Assembly: GCF_000382185.1 (NCBI RefSeq)
Contig: NZ_KB907784.1
Coordinates: 3,364,633 to 3,428,632, forward strand
Direction of reading: 5' to 3'
DNA: 64,000 nt
Source: Bordetella sp. FB-8
Lineage (GTDB): Bacteria > Pseudomonadota > Gammaproteobacteria > Burkholderiales > Burkholderiaceae_B
The notes under the pieces are model-generated. The model worked only from the letters and a program-made list of their open reading frames with translations. It did not search any database and had not been told where the DNA came from. Of the stretch, positions 33,914-44,592 are shown piece after piece (position 1 is the stretch's first letter; each line of letters begins with the position of its first letter). Made by a program: the position numbers and the translations under genes.

Positions 33914-36232
33914 TCAGGTAATCAGTTCGAGTTTGGCGATCCCCAGTGCAAGGGTCTTGGCTCCCGCATCCCGAAACTGGATCTGCGCCTGGGCATCCTG
34001 CCCTGCCCCGCTCAACCCGATGATGATGCCGTCGCCGAACCGCGCATGGCGCACGCCCTGGCCGATGCGATAGTGCGCATCGCCCACCTGCACGCCGCTG
34101 GACACGCCGCGCGGCGCGCGAGGCGCGACGGCGCTGGCATGCGCTCGACCGAAGGCGTCTGCGCGCCAACTTCCCGGCGATGCCGATGCGCCACGGCGGT
34201 TGCCGTTGAAATCGTCGCCCCACGATCCGCCTCGGACCAGGCCGGCCTTGGGCGTGATCCACTTCAGGTGCTGTTCGGGAATTTCATCGAGAAAGCGCGA
34301 ACGCATGGCATAGCGCGTCTGGCCGTGCAGCATGCGGCTTTGCGCCAGGGTCAGGTACAACCGTTCGCGCGCCCGGGTAATAGCCACGTACATCAGACGG
34401 CGCTCCTCCTCCAACCCGGCTTGTTCGAGGATGCTGTTTTCGTGCGGAAACAAACCTTCTTCCAGGCCGGTTATGAAGACCGCGTCGAATTCCAGGCCCT
34501 TGGCCGCATGCACCGTCATCAACTGCACGGCGTCCTGCCCGGCCTCTGCCTGATTGTCGCCGGCTTCGAGCGCGGCGTGCGACAGGAAGGCATCCAGCGG
34601 GTTCAAGCCCACCGCGACCACGCCGTCGGCGTCGATAGCAGGAAAGGGGGTGTCCGTGTCGCCGCTCGCGGCAGGCGCTATGCCAGCCGGCAAGCCGTCA
34701 TAATTTTCTTCGTTGGCGAACACCGCTGCGGCGGTGATGAGTTCGTTGAGGTTTTCCAGCCGCTCGGCGCCCTCGCGCTCAGTCTTGTAATGCGCAGCCA
34801 GGCCGCTGCCATCGAGCATGTGCTCGACCAGTTCGGGCAGAGGCAGCTCGCGCGTTTCCTGGGCCAGGCGGGCTACGAGCTGGGCAAACTGCGCGAGATT
34901 GGAACCGCCCTTGCCCGGCACCATGGCCACCGCGCCGTGCAGGCTGGTGCCGTGCGCGCGGGCGGCGTCGGCCAGTTGCTCCAGCGTGCGCGCACCGATG
35001 CCGCGCGCGGGAAAGTTGACCACTCGCATCCATGAAGTGTCGTCGTTCGGATTGGACATCAGGCGCAAATAGGCCAGCGCATGCTTGATCTCCTGTCTTT
35101 CGAAAAAGCGCAGGCCGCCATAAACCTTGTAGGGAATGGCGGCTGAAAACAGGTTGTGTTCCAGAACGCGCGACTGCGCATTGCTGCGATAGAGCACGGC
35201 GATCTCTCGACGCGCACGCCCCTCGGCCACCAGGGCACGCACTTCGTCGACCAGCCATTGCGCCTCCATGGCGTCGCTGGGCTGCTCGACGACGCGCACC
35301 TGCTCGCCCTCGCCTTGTTCTGTCCACAGATTCTTGCCCAAGCGGCCGCTGTTATGACCGATGAGCGCATTGGCCGAATCCAGGATGTGCCCGTAGGATC
35401 GGTAATTCTGTTCCAGGCGGATGACCGTGCCGCGCGCGTAGTCGCGCTCAAAGTCAGCCATATTGCCGACATGCGCACCGCGAAAGGCGTAGATAGACTG
35501 ATCGTCGTCGCCCACCGCGAAGATGTTCGCCCCGCCGCCAGCCAACAGGCGCAGCCACTTGTACTGCAGAATGTTGGTGTCCTGAAATTCGTCGACCAGG
35601 ATGTGGCGAAAACGGCGCTGATAATGCTCGCGCACCGGCGCGTTGCGCGACAGCAGTTCGTAGGCGCGCAAGAGCAGTTCGGCGAAATCCACCACACCCT
35701 CGCGCTGGCACTGCTCCTCGTAAAGCTGATACAGCTCCACCAGGCGTCGGCTGTGTGCATCCCAGGCTTGCATCTGGCCAGGGCGTTCACCGCCCTCCTT
35801 GGCATTATTGATGAAGCGCTGGACATCGCGCGGCGGGTATTTTTCATCGTCCACGCCGTGGGCCTTGAGTAGGCGCTTGATTGCCGACAACTGGTCGGCC
35901 GTGTCCAGGATCTGGAAAGTCTGCGGCAGCCCAGCGTCGCGATGATGCGCGCGCAGCATGCGATTGCAAAGCCCATGAAAAGTGCCTATCCACAGGCCGC
36001 GCGCATCGATCGGCAGAATGCCCGTCATGCGCGCAAGCATTTCGCGCGCCGCCTTGTTGGTAAAGGTGACGGCCAGCAGGCTGAATGGGCTGGACTGTCC
36101 GGTCTGGATGAGCCAGGCCATGCGGGTGGTCAGCACCCGTGTCTTGCCGCTGCCGGCTCCGGCCAGCACCAGGGCATGCTGCGCCTGCAGCGTGACCGCG
36201 GCCCGCTGTTCGGAATTGAGTTTGTCCAGCAA
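33914..36232 (-). CDS. uvrD: UvrD/PcrA-type DNA helicase
   Basis: Superfamily 1A 3'-5' helicase of mismatch and excision repair. The 772 residues contain motif I AGAGSGKT, motif II VDEFQDTN, VGDDDQSIYAFRGA, and the C-terminal helicase motifs (MTVHAAKGLEF, VAITRAR). The C-terminal part from about 720 (YRIGQGVRHARFGDG) is the Tudor-like domain seen in UvrD/PcrA. Choosing uvrD over rep rests on this tail and overall length. No LexA box was found in the short upstream gap. Confidence 0.92.
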   Translation of the reverse strand: MLDKLNSEQRAAVTLQAQHALVLAGAGSGKTRVLTTRMAWLIQTGQSSPFSLLAVTFTNKAAREMLARMTGILPIDARGLWIGTFHGLCNRMLRAHHRDAGLPQTFQILDTADQLSAIKRLLKAHGVDDEKYPPRDVQRFINNAKEGGERPGQMQAWDAHSRRLVELYQLYEEQCQREGVVDFAELLLRAYELLSRNAPVREHYQRRFRHILVDEFQDTNILQYKWLRLLAGGGANIFAVGDDDQSIYAFRGAHVGNMADFERDYARGTVIRLEQNYRSYGHILDSANALIGHNSGRLGKNLWTEQGEGEQVRVVEQPSDAMEAQWLVDEVRALVAEGRARREIAVLYRSNAQSRVLEHNLFSAAIPYKVYGGLRFFERQEIKHALAYLRLMSNPNDDTSWMRVVNFPARGIGARTLEQLADAARAHGTSLHGAVAMVPGKGGSNLAQFAQLVARLAQETRELPLPELVEHMLDGSGLAAHYKTEREGAERLENLNELITAAAVFANEENYDGLPAGIAPAASGDTDTPFPAIDADGVVAVGLNPLDAFLSHAALEAGDNQAEAGQDAVQLMTVHAAKGLEFDAVFITGLEEGLFPHENSILEQAGLEEERRLMYVAITRARERLYLTLAQSRMLHGQTRYAMRSRFLDEIPEQHLKWITPKAGLVRGGSWGDDFNGNRRGASASPGSWRADAFGRAHASAVAPRAPRGVSSGVQVGDAHYRIGQGVRHARFGDGIIIGLSGAGQDAQAQIQFRDAGAKTLALGIAKLELIT

Positions 36233-36246
36233 AATGGAACCCCAGA

Positions 36247-36275
36247 AATAATTCGGCCCCCAACCGGGGGCCGAA
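36247..36275 (-). terminator. Intrinsic terminator after the desaturase gene
   Basis: TTCGGCCCCC (36252-36261) and GGGGGCCGAA (36266-36275) form a perfect 10-base stem with an AACC loop. On the minus strand it is followed by TTATTT. It lies 22 bases after the desaturase stop and just before the uvrD start. Confidence 0.75.
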
Positions 36276-36296
36276 ACCTAAAACCAGTACGGGTAA

Positions 36297-37475
36297 TTAT
36301 GCCGCGTAACGGCGCAGGCGAATGGCGAACTGCTCCAGCCCGGAAATACCGCTCTTCTGGGCGCGCTGGCACCAGGCCTGCAGATCGGCCAACAATTGTT
36401 CGCTGCTGGCACTGGAACTCTCCCAGAGACGACCCAGCTCACGGCGCATCTGAACCAGGGTGGAGAGCATGGGATGCTGGGCGATGGCGCTGTCGACCTC
36501 GGCGATCTGCTCGGGCTGCAGCACTTCTTCGTTGCGGATCAGGGAGCGGCGCAGGCGGACGCGGTCCGAGCGGCTCTGGAGCTTGGATAGCTCTTCGCGG
36601 GCAGCCTGGCGAACGATATCGGCGTAGCGGGCCATAACTTCGTAGCGGTGGGTGATCACGCCTTGCAACGTGCGCAGATCGATAGCGCGGGTACCAGGAT
36701 CCAATTTGAGCTTTGGCGCGACTTTCTTGATCTTGGCCAGGCCCAAAACGCGCAGCACGCTGATGTAGCCCCAACCCACATCGATCTCGAACCACTTGGT
36801 CGAGAACTTGGCCGAAGTGCCATGCGCGTGGTGATTGTTGTGCAGTTCCTCGCCGCCGATGATGAAGCCCCACGGAAACACGTTGGTGCTGGTGTCCGGG
36901 CTGTTGAAATTGCGATAGCCCCAGTAATGACCTATGCCGTTGACCACGCCAGCAGCCCAGAAGGGAATCCAGGCCATCTGCACGGCCCACACGGTAAGAC
37001 CGATGGCGCCGAACAAGGCGATGTCGATGGCCAGCATGATGAGCACGCCCATCAGGCTGTGCTTGGCGTAGAGATTGTTCTCGATCCAGTCGCTGGGCGT
37101 GCCGTGGCCGAACTTGGCAACGGTTTCCTGGTTGGCGGCCTCGACGCGATACAGATCGGCACCGCGAAACAGCACTTTCCAGATGCCGAACAACATGGGC
37201 GAATGCGGATCGCCTTCTTTTTCACACTTGGCATGGTGCTTGCGGTGAATGGCTACCCATTCCTTGGTGACCATGCCGGTGGTCATCCACAGCCAGAGCC
37301 TGAAGAAATGCATCACGGCCGGGTGCAAGTCCAGCCCCCGGTGCGCCTGGCTGCGATGCAGGAAGACCGTGACGGCAACGATGGTGATGTGGGTCATTAC
37401 CAGCGTATAGATGACGACTTGCCACCAATGCGCCTGAGTCAGTCCGCCCACCAGGAAAGAAGAAATGAGATCCAT
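36297..37475 (-). CDS. Membrane fatty acid desaturase (acyl-CoA/acyl-lipid delta-9 type)
   Basis: Di-iron membrane enzyme introducing a double bond into acyl chains. The 392-residue protein has the three histidine boxes HRSQAH (40-45), HRKHH (77-81) and HNNHHAH (212-218), with membrane helices between them. The C-terminal 120 residues after the desaturase core are helical, charged and of unknown function. The neighbours do not show its electron donor. Confidence 0.9.
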   Translation of the reverse strand: MDLISSFLVGGLTQAHWWQVVIYTLVMTHITIVAVTVFLHRSQAHRGLDLHPAVMHFFRLWLWMTTGMVTKEWVAIHRKHHAKCEKEGDPHSPMLFGIWKVLFRGADLYRVEAANQETVAKFGHGTPSDWIENNLYAKHSLMGVLIMLAIDIALFGAIGLTVWAVQMAWIPFWAAGVVNGIGHYWGYRNFNSPDTSTNVFPWGFIIGGEELHNNHHAHGTSAKFSTKWFEIDVGWGYISVLRVLGLAKIKKVAPKLKLDPGTRAIDLRTLQGVITHRYEVMARYADIVRQAAREELSKLQSRSDRVRLRRSLIRNEEVLQPEQIAEVDSAIAQHPMLSTLVQMRRELGRLWESSSASSEQLLADLQAWCQRAQKSGISGLEQFAIRLRRYAA

Positions 37476-37605
37476 AAATCTGTGGTTCCGCCTCTGTAGA
37501 GGTATACGTAAAGTATCAAAAGATATTTGGGCTAGTTTAGCCTATCCAAGGCCCCTTTTGACAGCTAAATTTCAAATACTTCCCATGCAAAATCAAGGAC
37601 TAAGA

Positions 37606-38046
37606 ATGTATGAACCGAGCCTTGCGTGTGCGCTGCTGGCCGCGACCGCCCTGGTTGGCGCCGCCCCCGCCATGGCCGAGGGCCAAATCGCGCCGCTCAA
37701 GCCCGGCCAACAGATGGTGCTGGCCAATTACTTCGAACTGAGCGGCACCGGCTGCAGTGCCTTGAGCGCGCCCATTATCACCATTACTCAGAAACCCACC
37801 CTGGGTACGCTCACCGTGGCGCGCATCCTGGGCGTGGTCAACACCAGTTCACCCCAGTGCGCCGTGCGCTCGAAGGTGCTGCCCATTTCCCAGGTGTTGT
37901 ATACAGCCAACAAGCCAGGACTGGACTACATGTCGTGGTCGGTCACCTTTCAGCAACGCTGGGGTCCTCATGGCAAGTATCCCCGCATGGACTATGGCAA
38001 CGCGCGGTTGAGAATCAATCCGGGTCCACCGCCCCCACATCAATAG
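37606..38046 (+). CDS. Hypothetical exported protein
   Basis: The 146-residue product begins MYEPSLACALLAATALVGAA followed by PAMA-EG, a clear Sec signal peptide with a likely cut after Ala25. Start ATG 37606 is preceded by AAGGA. The mature part has two cysteines, is beta-rich in appearance and ends in a proline-rich tail (NPGPPPPHQ). I recognise no family. Its 3' end overlaps the 3' end of the convergent methyltransferase gene by 32 bases. Confidence 0.7.
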   Translation: MYEPSLACALLAATALVGAAPAMAEGQIAPLKPGQQMVLANYFELSGTGCSALSAPIITITQKPTLGTLTVARILGVVNTSSPQCAVRSKVLPISQVLYTANKPGLDYMSWSVTFQQRWGPHGKYPRMDYGNARLRINPGPPPPHQ

Positions 38047-39463
38047 ACGGCTCGCCATCCTCGATGGTCTGCGCTTCGTTCCGGGAGGGGGCTTTCTTGC
38101 GTTCGAACACAGCGGCGAAAAAACCGTCCGTACCATGCAGATCCGGTCGCAACTGCATATAGGGGCCATCGAGCGTCAGGCCCGGCACGCGCTGGGCCAG
38201 CAAAGCCGCCGCATCCAGGCGTTCGAAGTCCGGGTGTTCAGCCAGGAAGCGTTCGGCCTGGCGGGTGTTTTCCTCTTCAAGCAGACTGCAGGTGGCATAG
38301 ACCAGCCTCCCGCCGGGAGCTACGCAGCGCGCGGCGCTTTTGAGGATGCGGTGCTGCAGATCGGTCAGTCCGGCCAGGGCCGACGGATGCTGGCGCCATT
38401 TCAAATCGGGATTGCGGCGCAGCGTGCCGACACCGCTGCAAGGCGCGTCGACCAGCACGCGCTGGGCCTTGCCGGCCAGGCGCTTGACCCGCGTATCGTT
38501 CTCGCTGTCGATGACGACCGGCACGACATTGGACAGGCCGCTGCGGGCAAAGCGCGGCTTGGCACGCGCCAGCCGGCTCGCCGACACATCAAAGGCATAC
38601 AACCGGCCGGTAGAACGCATCAGCGCGCCCAGCAACAGGGTCTTGCCGCCTGCGCCAGCGCAAAAATCGATGATCATCTCGCCCCGCTTGGGGCCGACCA
38701 GCAATGCCAGTAGCTGGCTGCCTTCATCCTGCACTTCCAGGCCACCATTCGCGAATTGTTCCCAGCGGTTGACCGAAGGGTGGCCCAGCACGCGGATGCC
38801 CCAGGGCGAATACATCATGGGGCCAGGTTCGAAACGCGCCGCCTGGGGTATCGCACGCAGCGTTGCCACCATCGGGTCGCGTTCGGCCTTGAGCGGATTG
38901 ACCCGCAGATCCAGCGACGCGGGTTGATTGAGCGCCTGCATCAGCGCATGCGCATCCTGCATGGGCGCCAGGCGCTCCAGCAACCAATCCGGCATGCTGT
39001 AGCGCACCTCGGCCGCCAGTGTGGCCGGGTCGATGCGCAACACGTGGCTCAGCCATTCGGCCTCCTCGGGGAGCAGACCGTCTTGCAAGGCAGTCTCGCC
39101 GCGTGTGGCAGCCACTCCCAGGATGGCGAGCCGGCGCTCGGCATTCCCCACGCCCGACTCGGCCATGCGGCGGTAGCGCCGCAGATGGCGCAGCACGTCA
39201 TAGACCGCCTCGGCCAGTTCGCTGCGGTCGCGTCCGCCCAGCTTGGGATTGGCGCGCAGCCAGTACGACAGCACTAGGTCGGCCGGATTCTCCCATTGCA
39301 ACACTTCGCCCAGCACGCGCTGGACCTGTTCAACGCGAATGGCGGCCATCGGCAGGCGCAGGCCGGCAGGCCGAGGCGCATCGCTCTCGAAACGCGGGCC
39401 GCGGTCGGAGCGGGCTGCGGCCGGAGGGCCGGATCGCACACGCGATGCTTGGGATTTGCTCAT
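38015..39463 (-). CDS. rsmB: RsmB-family RNA (cytosine-5) methyltransferase
   Basis: SAM-dependent m5C methyltransferase of the NOL1/NOP2/Sun family. The 482-residue protein from ATG 39461-39463 (MSKSQASRVR) has the NusB-like N-terminal helices, the SAM motif DFCAGAGGKT, and the two catalytic-site cysteines in VDAPCSGVGT and YATCSLLEEEN. The ATG overlaps the purN stop (ATGA). 16S rRNA C967 is the expected substrate if it is true RsmB; it is not in the usual fmt-rsmB setting, so a paralogue is possible. Confidence 0.82.
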   Translation of the reverse strand: MSKSQASRVRSGPPAAARSDRGPRFESDAPRPAGLRLPMAAIRVEQVQRVLGEVLQWENPADLVLSYWLRANPKLGGRDRSELAEAVYDVLRHLRRYRRMAESGVGNAERRLAILGVAATRGETALQDGLLPEEAEWLSHVLRIDPATLAAEVRYSMPDWLLERLAPMQDAHALMQALNQPASLDLRVNPLKAERDPMVATLRAIPQAARFEPGPMMYSPWGIRVLGHPSVNRWEQFANGGLEVQDEGSQLLALLVGPKRGEMIIDFCAGAGGKTLLLGALMRSTGRLYAFDVSASRLARAKPRFARSGLSNVVPVVIDSENDTRVKRLAGKAQRVLVDAPCSGVGTLRRNPDLKWRQHPSALAGLTDLQHRILKSAARCVAPGGRLVYATCSLLEEENTRQAERFLAEHPDFERLDAAALLAQRVPGLTLDGPYMQLRPDLHGTDGFFAAVFERKKAPSRNEAQTIEDGEPSIDVGAVDPD

Positions 39464-40155
39464 TGTATTTCCAACATGAAAAGGCGTTGCGGGTCGCCCG
39501 CGACCTCGACCCGCTGATCCGCAGTCAACGCGACGCGGCCCTCGGCCAGCCAACGGGCTGCAGCCGGGTAAGCGGTGTGCTCGGCGCACAGCACGCGCTC
39601 GGCCAGCGTCTCGGGCGTATCGCCGGCCAGCACCGGCACGCAGCCCTGGGCGATGATGGGTCCGTGATCGAGCACCGGCGTGACGAAATGCACGGTACAG
39701 CCATGCACGCGCACTCCGGTGGCCAGCGCCTGGGCATGCGTATGCAGGCCAGGAAAGACCGGCAGAAGGGAGGGATGGATATTGACCAGGCGGCCGGCAT
39801 AGCGGCTCACGAAACCGGCGGTGAGCACACGCATGAAACCGGCCAGCAATACATAGTCGGGCCGGTAGCGGTCGATCTGAGCCGCCAACGCCTGGTCGAA
39901 AGCCTCGCGGCTGGGGTAGTCCTTGTGGCTCAGGCCTTGGGCGGGGATGCCCTGCCCGCGCGCCCAGTCCAGGCCCGCTGCGTCGGGACGGCTTGAGATC
40001 ACGGCGACGACTTCAGCCGGCCAGGACTCGCCGCGGCAGGCCCGGACCAGCGCCTGCATATTACTGCCGCGGCCCGAGATGAGAATGACGAAGCGGCGCG
40101 GGCGGGTGCCCGATGCGGCGGTGGTGGCGGACGAAAAATCGTCGGAATCCGGCAA
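39460..40155 (-). CDS. purN: Phosphoribosylglycinamide formyltransferase
   Basis: Third step of purine synthesis: formyl transfer from 10-formyl-tetrahydrofolate to GAR. The conserved body begins RRFVILISGRGSNMQALV and contains the catalytic segment VNIHPSLLP with HTHAQAL. No ATG lies between the core and an ATG at 40227 that would share its bases with the divergent ribF start. I therefore propose TTG 40155 (LPDSDDFSSA, GGAA seven bases upstream), giving 231 residues against 212 in E. coli. The start is uncertain. Confidence 0.88.
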   Translation of the reverse strand: MPDSDDFSSATTAASGTRPRRFVILISGRGSNMQALVRACRGESWPAEVVAVISSRPDAAGLDWARGQGIPAQGLSHKDYPSREAFDQALAAQIDRYRPDYVLLAGFMRVLTAGFVSRYAGRLVNIHPSLLPVFPGLHTHAQALATGVRVHGCTVHFVTPVLDHGPIIAQGCVPVLAGDTPETLAERVLCAEHTAYPAAARWLAEGRVALTADQRVEVAGDPQRLFMLEIQ

Positions 40156-40225
40156 GATGGGTTCCAAATTCAGAGTCGGAAAATCGGGGAAGTCTTGAAA
40201 TTGTAAACTCTCGCCTGTGAAACCC

Positions 40226-41179
40226 ATGCCGCGCATCTTCCGCTGTACCGCCTCGTCCGCCCCGCGCGCCCCGTGCGCCCTGACCATCGGCAATTTCGAT
40301 GGCGTGCACCGCGGCCATCAGGCCATACTGGCCTGCGTGAGCCAGCAGGCCCAGGCCCGCGGCCTGGTGCCGGCGGTCATGACCTTCGAACCGCATCCGC
40401 GCGAGTATTTCGCCGCTATTTACCAACGTCCGGAGCTCGCTCCCACCCGCATCTCGGGCCTGCGCGACAAGCTCTCGGCCCTGTTCCAGGCCGGCAGCGA
40501 GGAAACCTTCCTGCAGCGCTTCGACGCGCGCCTGGCCGCCATGTCGGCCAACAGTTTCATTGAAGATCTGCTGGTGCGCGATCTGAACGTGCGCTGGTTG
40601 CTGGTCGGCGAGGACTTTCGCTTTGGCCACAAGCGCAGCGGCGACATTGAACTGCTGCGCGAGGCGGGCTTGGTTCACGGATTCGAGGTCCGCACCCTGG
40701 CCGACGTGGCAGACGCCCACGGCCACCGCATTTCCAGCTCCGAGGTCCGCACCGCGCTGGCCGTGGGTGACCTACCGCGAGCGCAGGACCTGCTGGGCCA
40801 CCCTTATCGCCTGAGCGGCCACGTCGTCCATGGCCAGAAACTGGGCCGCACGCTGGGCTATCCCACCCTGAACCTGCGCGTAGCGCCGCGCTGCGCAGCG
40901 CGCTCAGGCATTTATGTGGTGCGCGTGCTGGGCCTGGATGGCAAGCCGCTGCCGGGGGTGGCCAGCCTGGGCGTGCGCCCGACCGTCGAGGACGGCGGCC
41001 GGGTCCTGCTCGAAGTGCATGTGCTCGATGGCAAGCCTGACGCATACGGTAAACTCGTGCAGATTGAATTCCTGCGCCATTTGCGGGACGAAGAAAAATT
41101 CCCTGATCTCCCTGCGCTGACCGCCGCCATTGCCGAAGATGCGCGCAATGCGCGTGCCTATTTTGCTGTCCATGTCTGA
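40226..41179 (+). CDS. ribF: Bifunctional riboflavin kinase/FAD synthetase
   Basis: Makes FMN and FAD from riboflavin. The 317-residue protein starts at ATG 40226 ([10 protein letters not shown]); GTG 40217 is an alternative. The nucleotidyl-transferase N-terminal domain has the motif [13 protein letters not shown], and the C-terminal kinase domain contains the [11 protein letters not shown] motif. It overlaps ileS by 8 bases. The order ribF-ileS-lspA is widely conserved. Confidence 0.95.
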   Translation: MPRIFRCTASSAPRAPCALTIGNFDGVHRGHQAILACVSQQAQARGLVPAVMTFEPHPREYFAAIYQRPELAPTRISGLRDKLSALFQAGSEETFLQRFDARLAAMSANSFIEDLLVRDLNVRWLLVGEDFRFGHKRSGDIELLREAGLVHGFEVRTLADVADAHGHRISSSEVRTALAVGDLPRAQDLLGHPYRLSGHVVHGQKLGRTLGYPTLNLRVAPRCAARSGIYVVRVLGLDGKPLPGVASLGVRPTVEDGGRVLLEVHVLDGKPDAYGKLVQIEFLRHLRDEEKFPDLPALTAAIAEDARNARAYFAVHV

Positions 41180-44036
41180 CTACAAAACCACCCTCAATCT
41201 GCCCGATACCTCCTTCCCCATGCGCGGTGACCTCGCCAAGCGCGAGCCAGCCTGGGTGGCCGAATGGGAAGAAAAGCGCATTTACGCCGCCGTCCGCGCC
41301 GCCAGCGCCGGCCGCCCGCGCTTCGTGCTGCATGACGGTCCTCCCTATGCCAACGGCGACTTGCACCTGGGTCATGCGGTCAACAAGATCCTCAAAGACA
41401 TCGTCGTCAAGACCCACAATATGGCTGGGTACGATGCGCACTACGTGCCCGGATGGGACTGCCACGGCATGCCCATCGAAATCCAGATCGAGAAAAAGTA
41501 CGGCAAGAACCTGCCGACAGCCGAAATGCAGTCCAAAGCGCGCGCTTACGCCTACGAGCAGATCGAACGCCAGCGCAAGGACTTCAAGCGCCTGGGCGTG
41601 CTGGGCGATTGGGACCACCCCTATCTCACGATGAACTTCAGCAATGAAGCCAACGAGATCCGCGTGCTCGGCCGCATCATGGAAAAGGGCTACGTGTTTC
41701 GCGGCCTCAAGCCCGTGAACTGGTGCTTTGACTGTGGTTCGGCCCTGGCTGAAGCAGAGGTCGAATACGCCGACCGCGTCGATCCCACCGTCGACGTAGC
41801 CTTCCCCTTCGCGGACAAGAAAGCGCTGGCGTCCGCCTTCGGCCTGCCCTCCATCGAGGATGGCGCCGTCGTCATCTGGACCACCACGCCCTGGACCATC
41901 CCCGCCAACCAGGCGCTCAACCTGCATCCCGAATTCGACTACGCGCTGGTACGGGTCTCGCCCGCGCCGGCCCACGGCCCGCTGCTGCTCCTGGCCGCCG
42001 AGCGCGTACAAGCCTGCCTGCAGAACTGGAAGCTGCAGGGCGAGGTGATCGCCACAGCCAAGGGCGAAGCGCTGTCCGGCATCAAAATGCACCACCCGCT
42101 GGCCAAGGTGGACGCGGGCTACGACCGCCTCTCGCCGATCTATCTGGGCGACTATGTCACGCTCGACACCGGCACCGGCATCGTGCACTCGTCGCCCGCC
42201 TACGGCATCGAAGACTTCGTCTCGTGCAAGGCGCACGGCCTGAAGGACGACGACATCATCGGCCCCGTCATGGGCGATGGCCGCTACACCAGCGCCCTGC
42301 CGCTGTTCGGCGGGCTGACGATCTGGGAAGCCAATCCCAAAATCATTGAAATGCTGCGCGAAGCCGGCTCGCTGATGCACACCGCGCCGATCACGCACAG
42401 CTATATGCATTGCTGGCGCCACAAGACGCCTATCATCTACCGCGCCACCAGTCAGTGGTTCGCCGGCATGGACGTCGAACCCAAGGACGGCGGTCCCACG
42501 CTGCGCGAAAGCGCGCTCAGGGCCATAGATGAGACCGCCTTCTACCCCGGCTGGGGTCGCGCGCGCCTGCACAATATGATCGCCAATCGCCCCGACTGGA
42601 CGCTGTCGCGCCAGCGTCAATGGGGCACGCCCATGGCCTTCTTCTTGCACAAGGAGACCGGCGAACTGCACCCGCGCACGCCGGAGCTGCTCGAGCAGGT
42701 TGCGCTGCGGGTCGAACAGCACGGCATCGAAGCCTGGCAGACGCTCGATCCGCGCGAACTACTGGGCGATGAGGCCGATCAGTACGAAAAGAACAAGGAC
42801 ACGCTGGACGTGTGGTTCGATTCCGGTTCGACCCATGCCACCGTGCTGGGCGGCAAGGACCACGATCTCAACGGCTCGCACGCCGAAGGCCTGGCCTGGC
42901 CCGCCGACATTTACCTGGAAGGATCGGACCAGCACCGCGGCTGGTTCCATTCGTCGCTGCTCACCGGCTGCATGCTATACGGCCGCGCGCCCTATAAAGC
43001 CCTGCTGACCCACGGCTTTACCGTCGACGGCCAAGGCCGCAAGATGAGCAAGTCGGTGGGCAACACCGTCGCACCGCAGAAAATCTCCGACACGCTGGGC
43101 GCCGAGATCCTGCGCCTGTGGGTGGCATCCACCGACTATTCGGGGGAGCTGGCCATCTCCGATGAGATCCTCAAGCGCGTGGTCGAGGCCTATCGCCGCA
43201 TCCGCAACACGCTGCGATTCCTGCTGGCCAACCTGGCCGACTTCGATGCTGCCCAGGCCGTGCCGTACGAAGAGCTGTTCGAGATCGACCGCTACGCCCT
43301 GCACATGACCGCGCAGATGCAGACCGAGGTCACCAGGCACTACAAGACCTACGACTTCCACCCGGCCGTCTCGCGCCTGCAGACTTTCTGCTCGGAAGAC
43401 CTAGGCGCCTTCTACCTGGACATCCTCAAAGACCGTCTCTACACCACAGCAGCCGCAAGCCACGCGCGCCGTTCGGCACAAACCGCGCTGCTCGCCGTCA
43501 CGCAGACCCTACTCAAGGTAATGGCGCCCATCCTGTCGTTCACGGCCGAGGAAGCCTGGAAAATCCTGCTGGGTTCGGCGCTCAGGAACCAAGCCGACGA
43601 CGCGGCGCGCACCACCATATTTACCCAGGTCTACCACACCTTGCCCGCCTACGACGACGCGCAAGCTCTTTCGGCCAAATGGTCGCGCCTACGCGCGATC
43701 CGCGGCGAAGTGCTACGCAAACTCGAGGAAGTTCGCACCGCCGGCAGCATCGGTTCGTCCCTACAGGCTGAAGTTGATATCAAGGCCAGCGCGCAAGACC
43801 GCGCCTGGCTCGCCAGCCTGGCCGGCGACCTGCGCTTCGTGCTCATCACCTCGCGCGCCACCGTGCACGAAAGCACGGGCGAACTCGATATCACGATCAC
43901 GCCCACCACGCACGAGAAATGCGAGCGCTGCTGGCACTGGCGCGCCGACGTGGGCGCCGATGCCGCCCACCCCGATCTGTGCGGCCGCTGCCTGGCCAAT
44001 CTGTTCGGCGCGGGCGAGCCGCGCGAATTCGCCTGA
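41172..44036 (+). CDS. ileS: Isoleucyl-tRNA synthetase
   Basis: Class I synthetase, 954 residues from ATG 41172 ([10 protein letters not shown]). The HIGH-type motif is HLGH at 65-68, and KMSKS is at 624-628. The editing CP1 domain lies between them. The C-terminal zinc finger has CERCWHW and CGRC. The 41130 in-frame extension lies wholly within ribF and was not used. Confidence 0.98.
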   Translation: MSDYKTTLNLPDTSFPMRGDLAKREPAWVAEWEEKRIYAAVRAASAGRPRFVLHDGPPYANGDLHLGHAVNKILKDIVVKTHNMAGYDAHYVPGWDCHGMPIEIQIEKKYGKNLPTAEMQSKARAYAYEQIERQRKDFKRLGVLGDWDHPYLTMNFSNEANEIRVLGRIMEKGYVFRGLKPVNWCFDCGSALAEAEVEYADRVDPTVDVAFPFADKKALASAFGLPSIEDGAVVIWTTTPWTIPANQALNLHPEFDYALVRVSPAPAHGPLLLLAAERVQACLQNWKLQGEVIATAKGEALSGIKMHHPLAKVDAGYDRLSPIYLGDYVTLDTGTGIVHSSPAYGIEDFVSCKAHGLKDDDIIGPVMGDGRYTSALPLFGGLTIWEANPKIIEMLREAGSLMHTAPITHSYMHCWRHKTPIIYRATSQWFAGMDVEPKDGGPTLRESALRAIDETAFYPGWGRARLHNMIANRPDWTLSRQRQWGTPMAFFLHKETGELHPRTPELLEQVALRVEQHGIEAWQTLDPRELLGDEADQYEKNKDTLDVWFDSGSTHATVLGGKDHDLNGSHAEGLAWPADIYLEGSDQHRGWFHSSLLTGCMLYGRAPYKALLTHGFTVDGQGRKMSKSVGNTVAPQKISDTLGAEILRLWVASTDYSGELAISDEILKRVVEAYRRIRNTLRFLLANLADFDAAQAVPYEELFEIDRYALHMTAQMQTEVTRHYKTYDFHPAVSRLQTFCSEDLGAFYLDILKDRLYTTAAASHARRSAQTALLAVTQTLLKVMAPILSFTAEEAWKILLGSALRNQADDAARTTIFTQVYHTLPAYDDAQALSAKWSRLRAIRGEVLRKLEEVRTAGSIGSSLQAEVDIKASAQDRAWLASLAGDLRFVLITSRATVHESTGELDITITPTTHEKCERCWHWRADVGADAAHPDLCGRCLANLFGAGEPREFA

Positions 44037-44052
44037 ACCCGGGCGGCCCAAA

Positions 44053-44568
44053 ATGAACACCGCGCCGACGGGCACGAACCGCTCAAGCTGGACGCGCTGG
44101 CTGGTGCTGGCAGCGCTGGTCATTGTCCTGGACCAGGCCAGCAAGCTGACCATGGACCACCTCTTGGCCTATGGCGAGCGTGTGAAGGTGTTGCCAGTGT
44201 TCGACCTGATCCTGGTCTACAACCACGGTGCGGCCTTCAGCTTCCTGGCTTCGGAAACGGGATGGCAACGCTGGCTGTTCACGCTGTTGGGCCTGGCCGC
44301 CGCGCTCCTGATCGTCTGGCTGCTGCGCCGGCAGGCCCGCCCTGCGGCGGCAGGCCGCACGCTATTGAGTTTTGCCTTGGCCTTGATCCTAGGCGGCGCG
44401 CTGGGCAATGTGATCGATCGCATTGCCTACGGCCACGTCATTGACTTCCTGCTTTTCCACTGGCGCGACTGGTACTATCCTGCCTTCAATCTGGCCGATA
44501 CTGCCATCACCTGCGGCGCCGTGCTGCTGATCGTCGACGAGCTGCTCCGCGGCCGCGCCAAGCGCTAG
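44053..44568 (+). CDS. lspA: Lipoprotein signal peptidase
   Basis: Inner-membrane aspartic protease that removes the signal peptide of prolipoproteins. The 171-residue protein from ATG 44053 has four membrane helices, the conserved LDQASK motif after the first helix and the two catalytic aspartates in GNVIDRI and NLADTAI. It follows ileS by 16 bases. Confidence 0.96.
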   Translation: MNTAPTGTNRSSWTRWLVLAALVIVLDQASKLTMDHLLAYGERVKVLPVFDLILVYNHGAAFSFLASETGWQRWLFTLLGLAAALLIVWLLRRQARPAAAGRTLLSFALALILGGALGNVIDRIAYGHVIDFLLFHWRDWYYPAFNLADTAITCGAVLLIVDELLRGRAKR

Positions 44569-44592
44569 TCTCTTGCTACGGGGTTGCCCGCA

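Noticed and set aside
42000..42722. Part of a 721-codon minus-strand open frame (40557-42722) opposite ileS and ribF
   Set aside because: The frame is antisense to two highly conserved genes and its sequence is low-complexity shadow coding without any recognisable domain.
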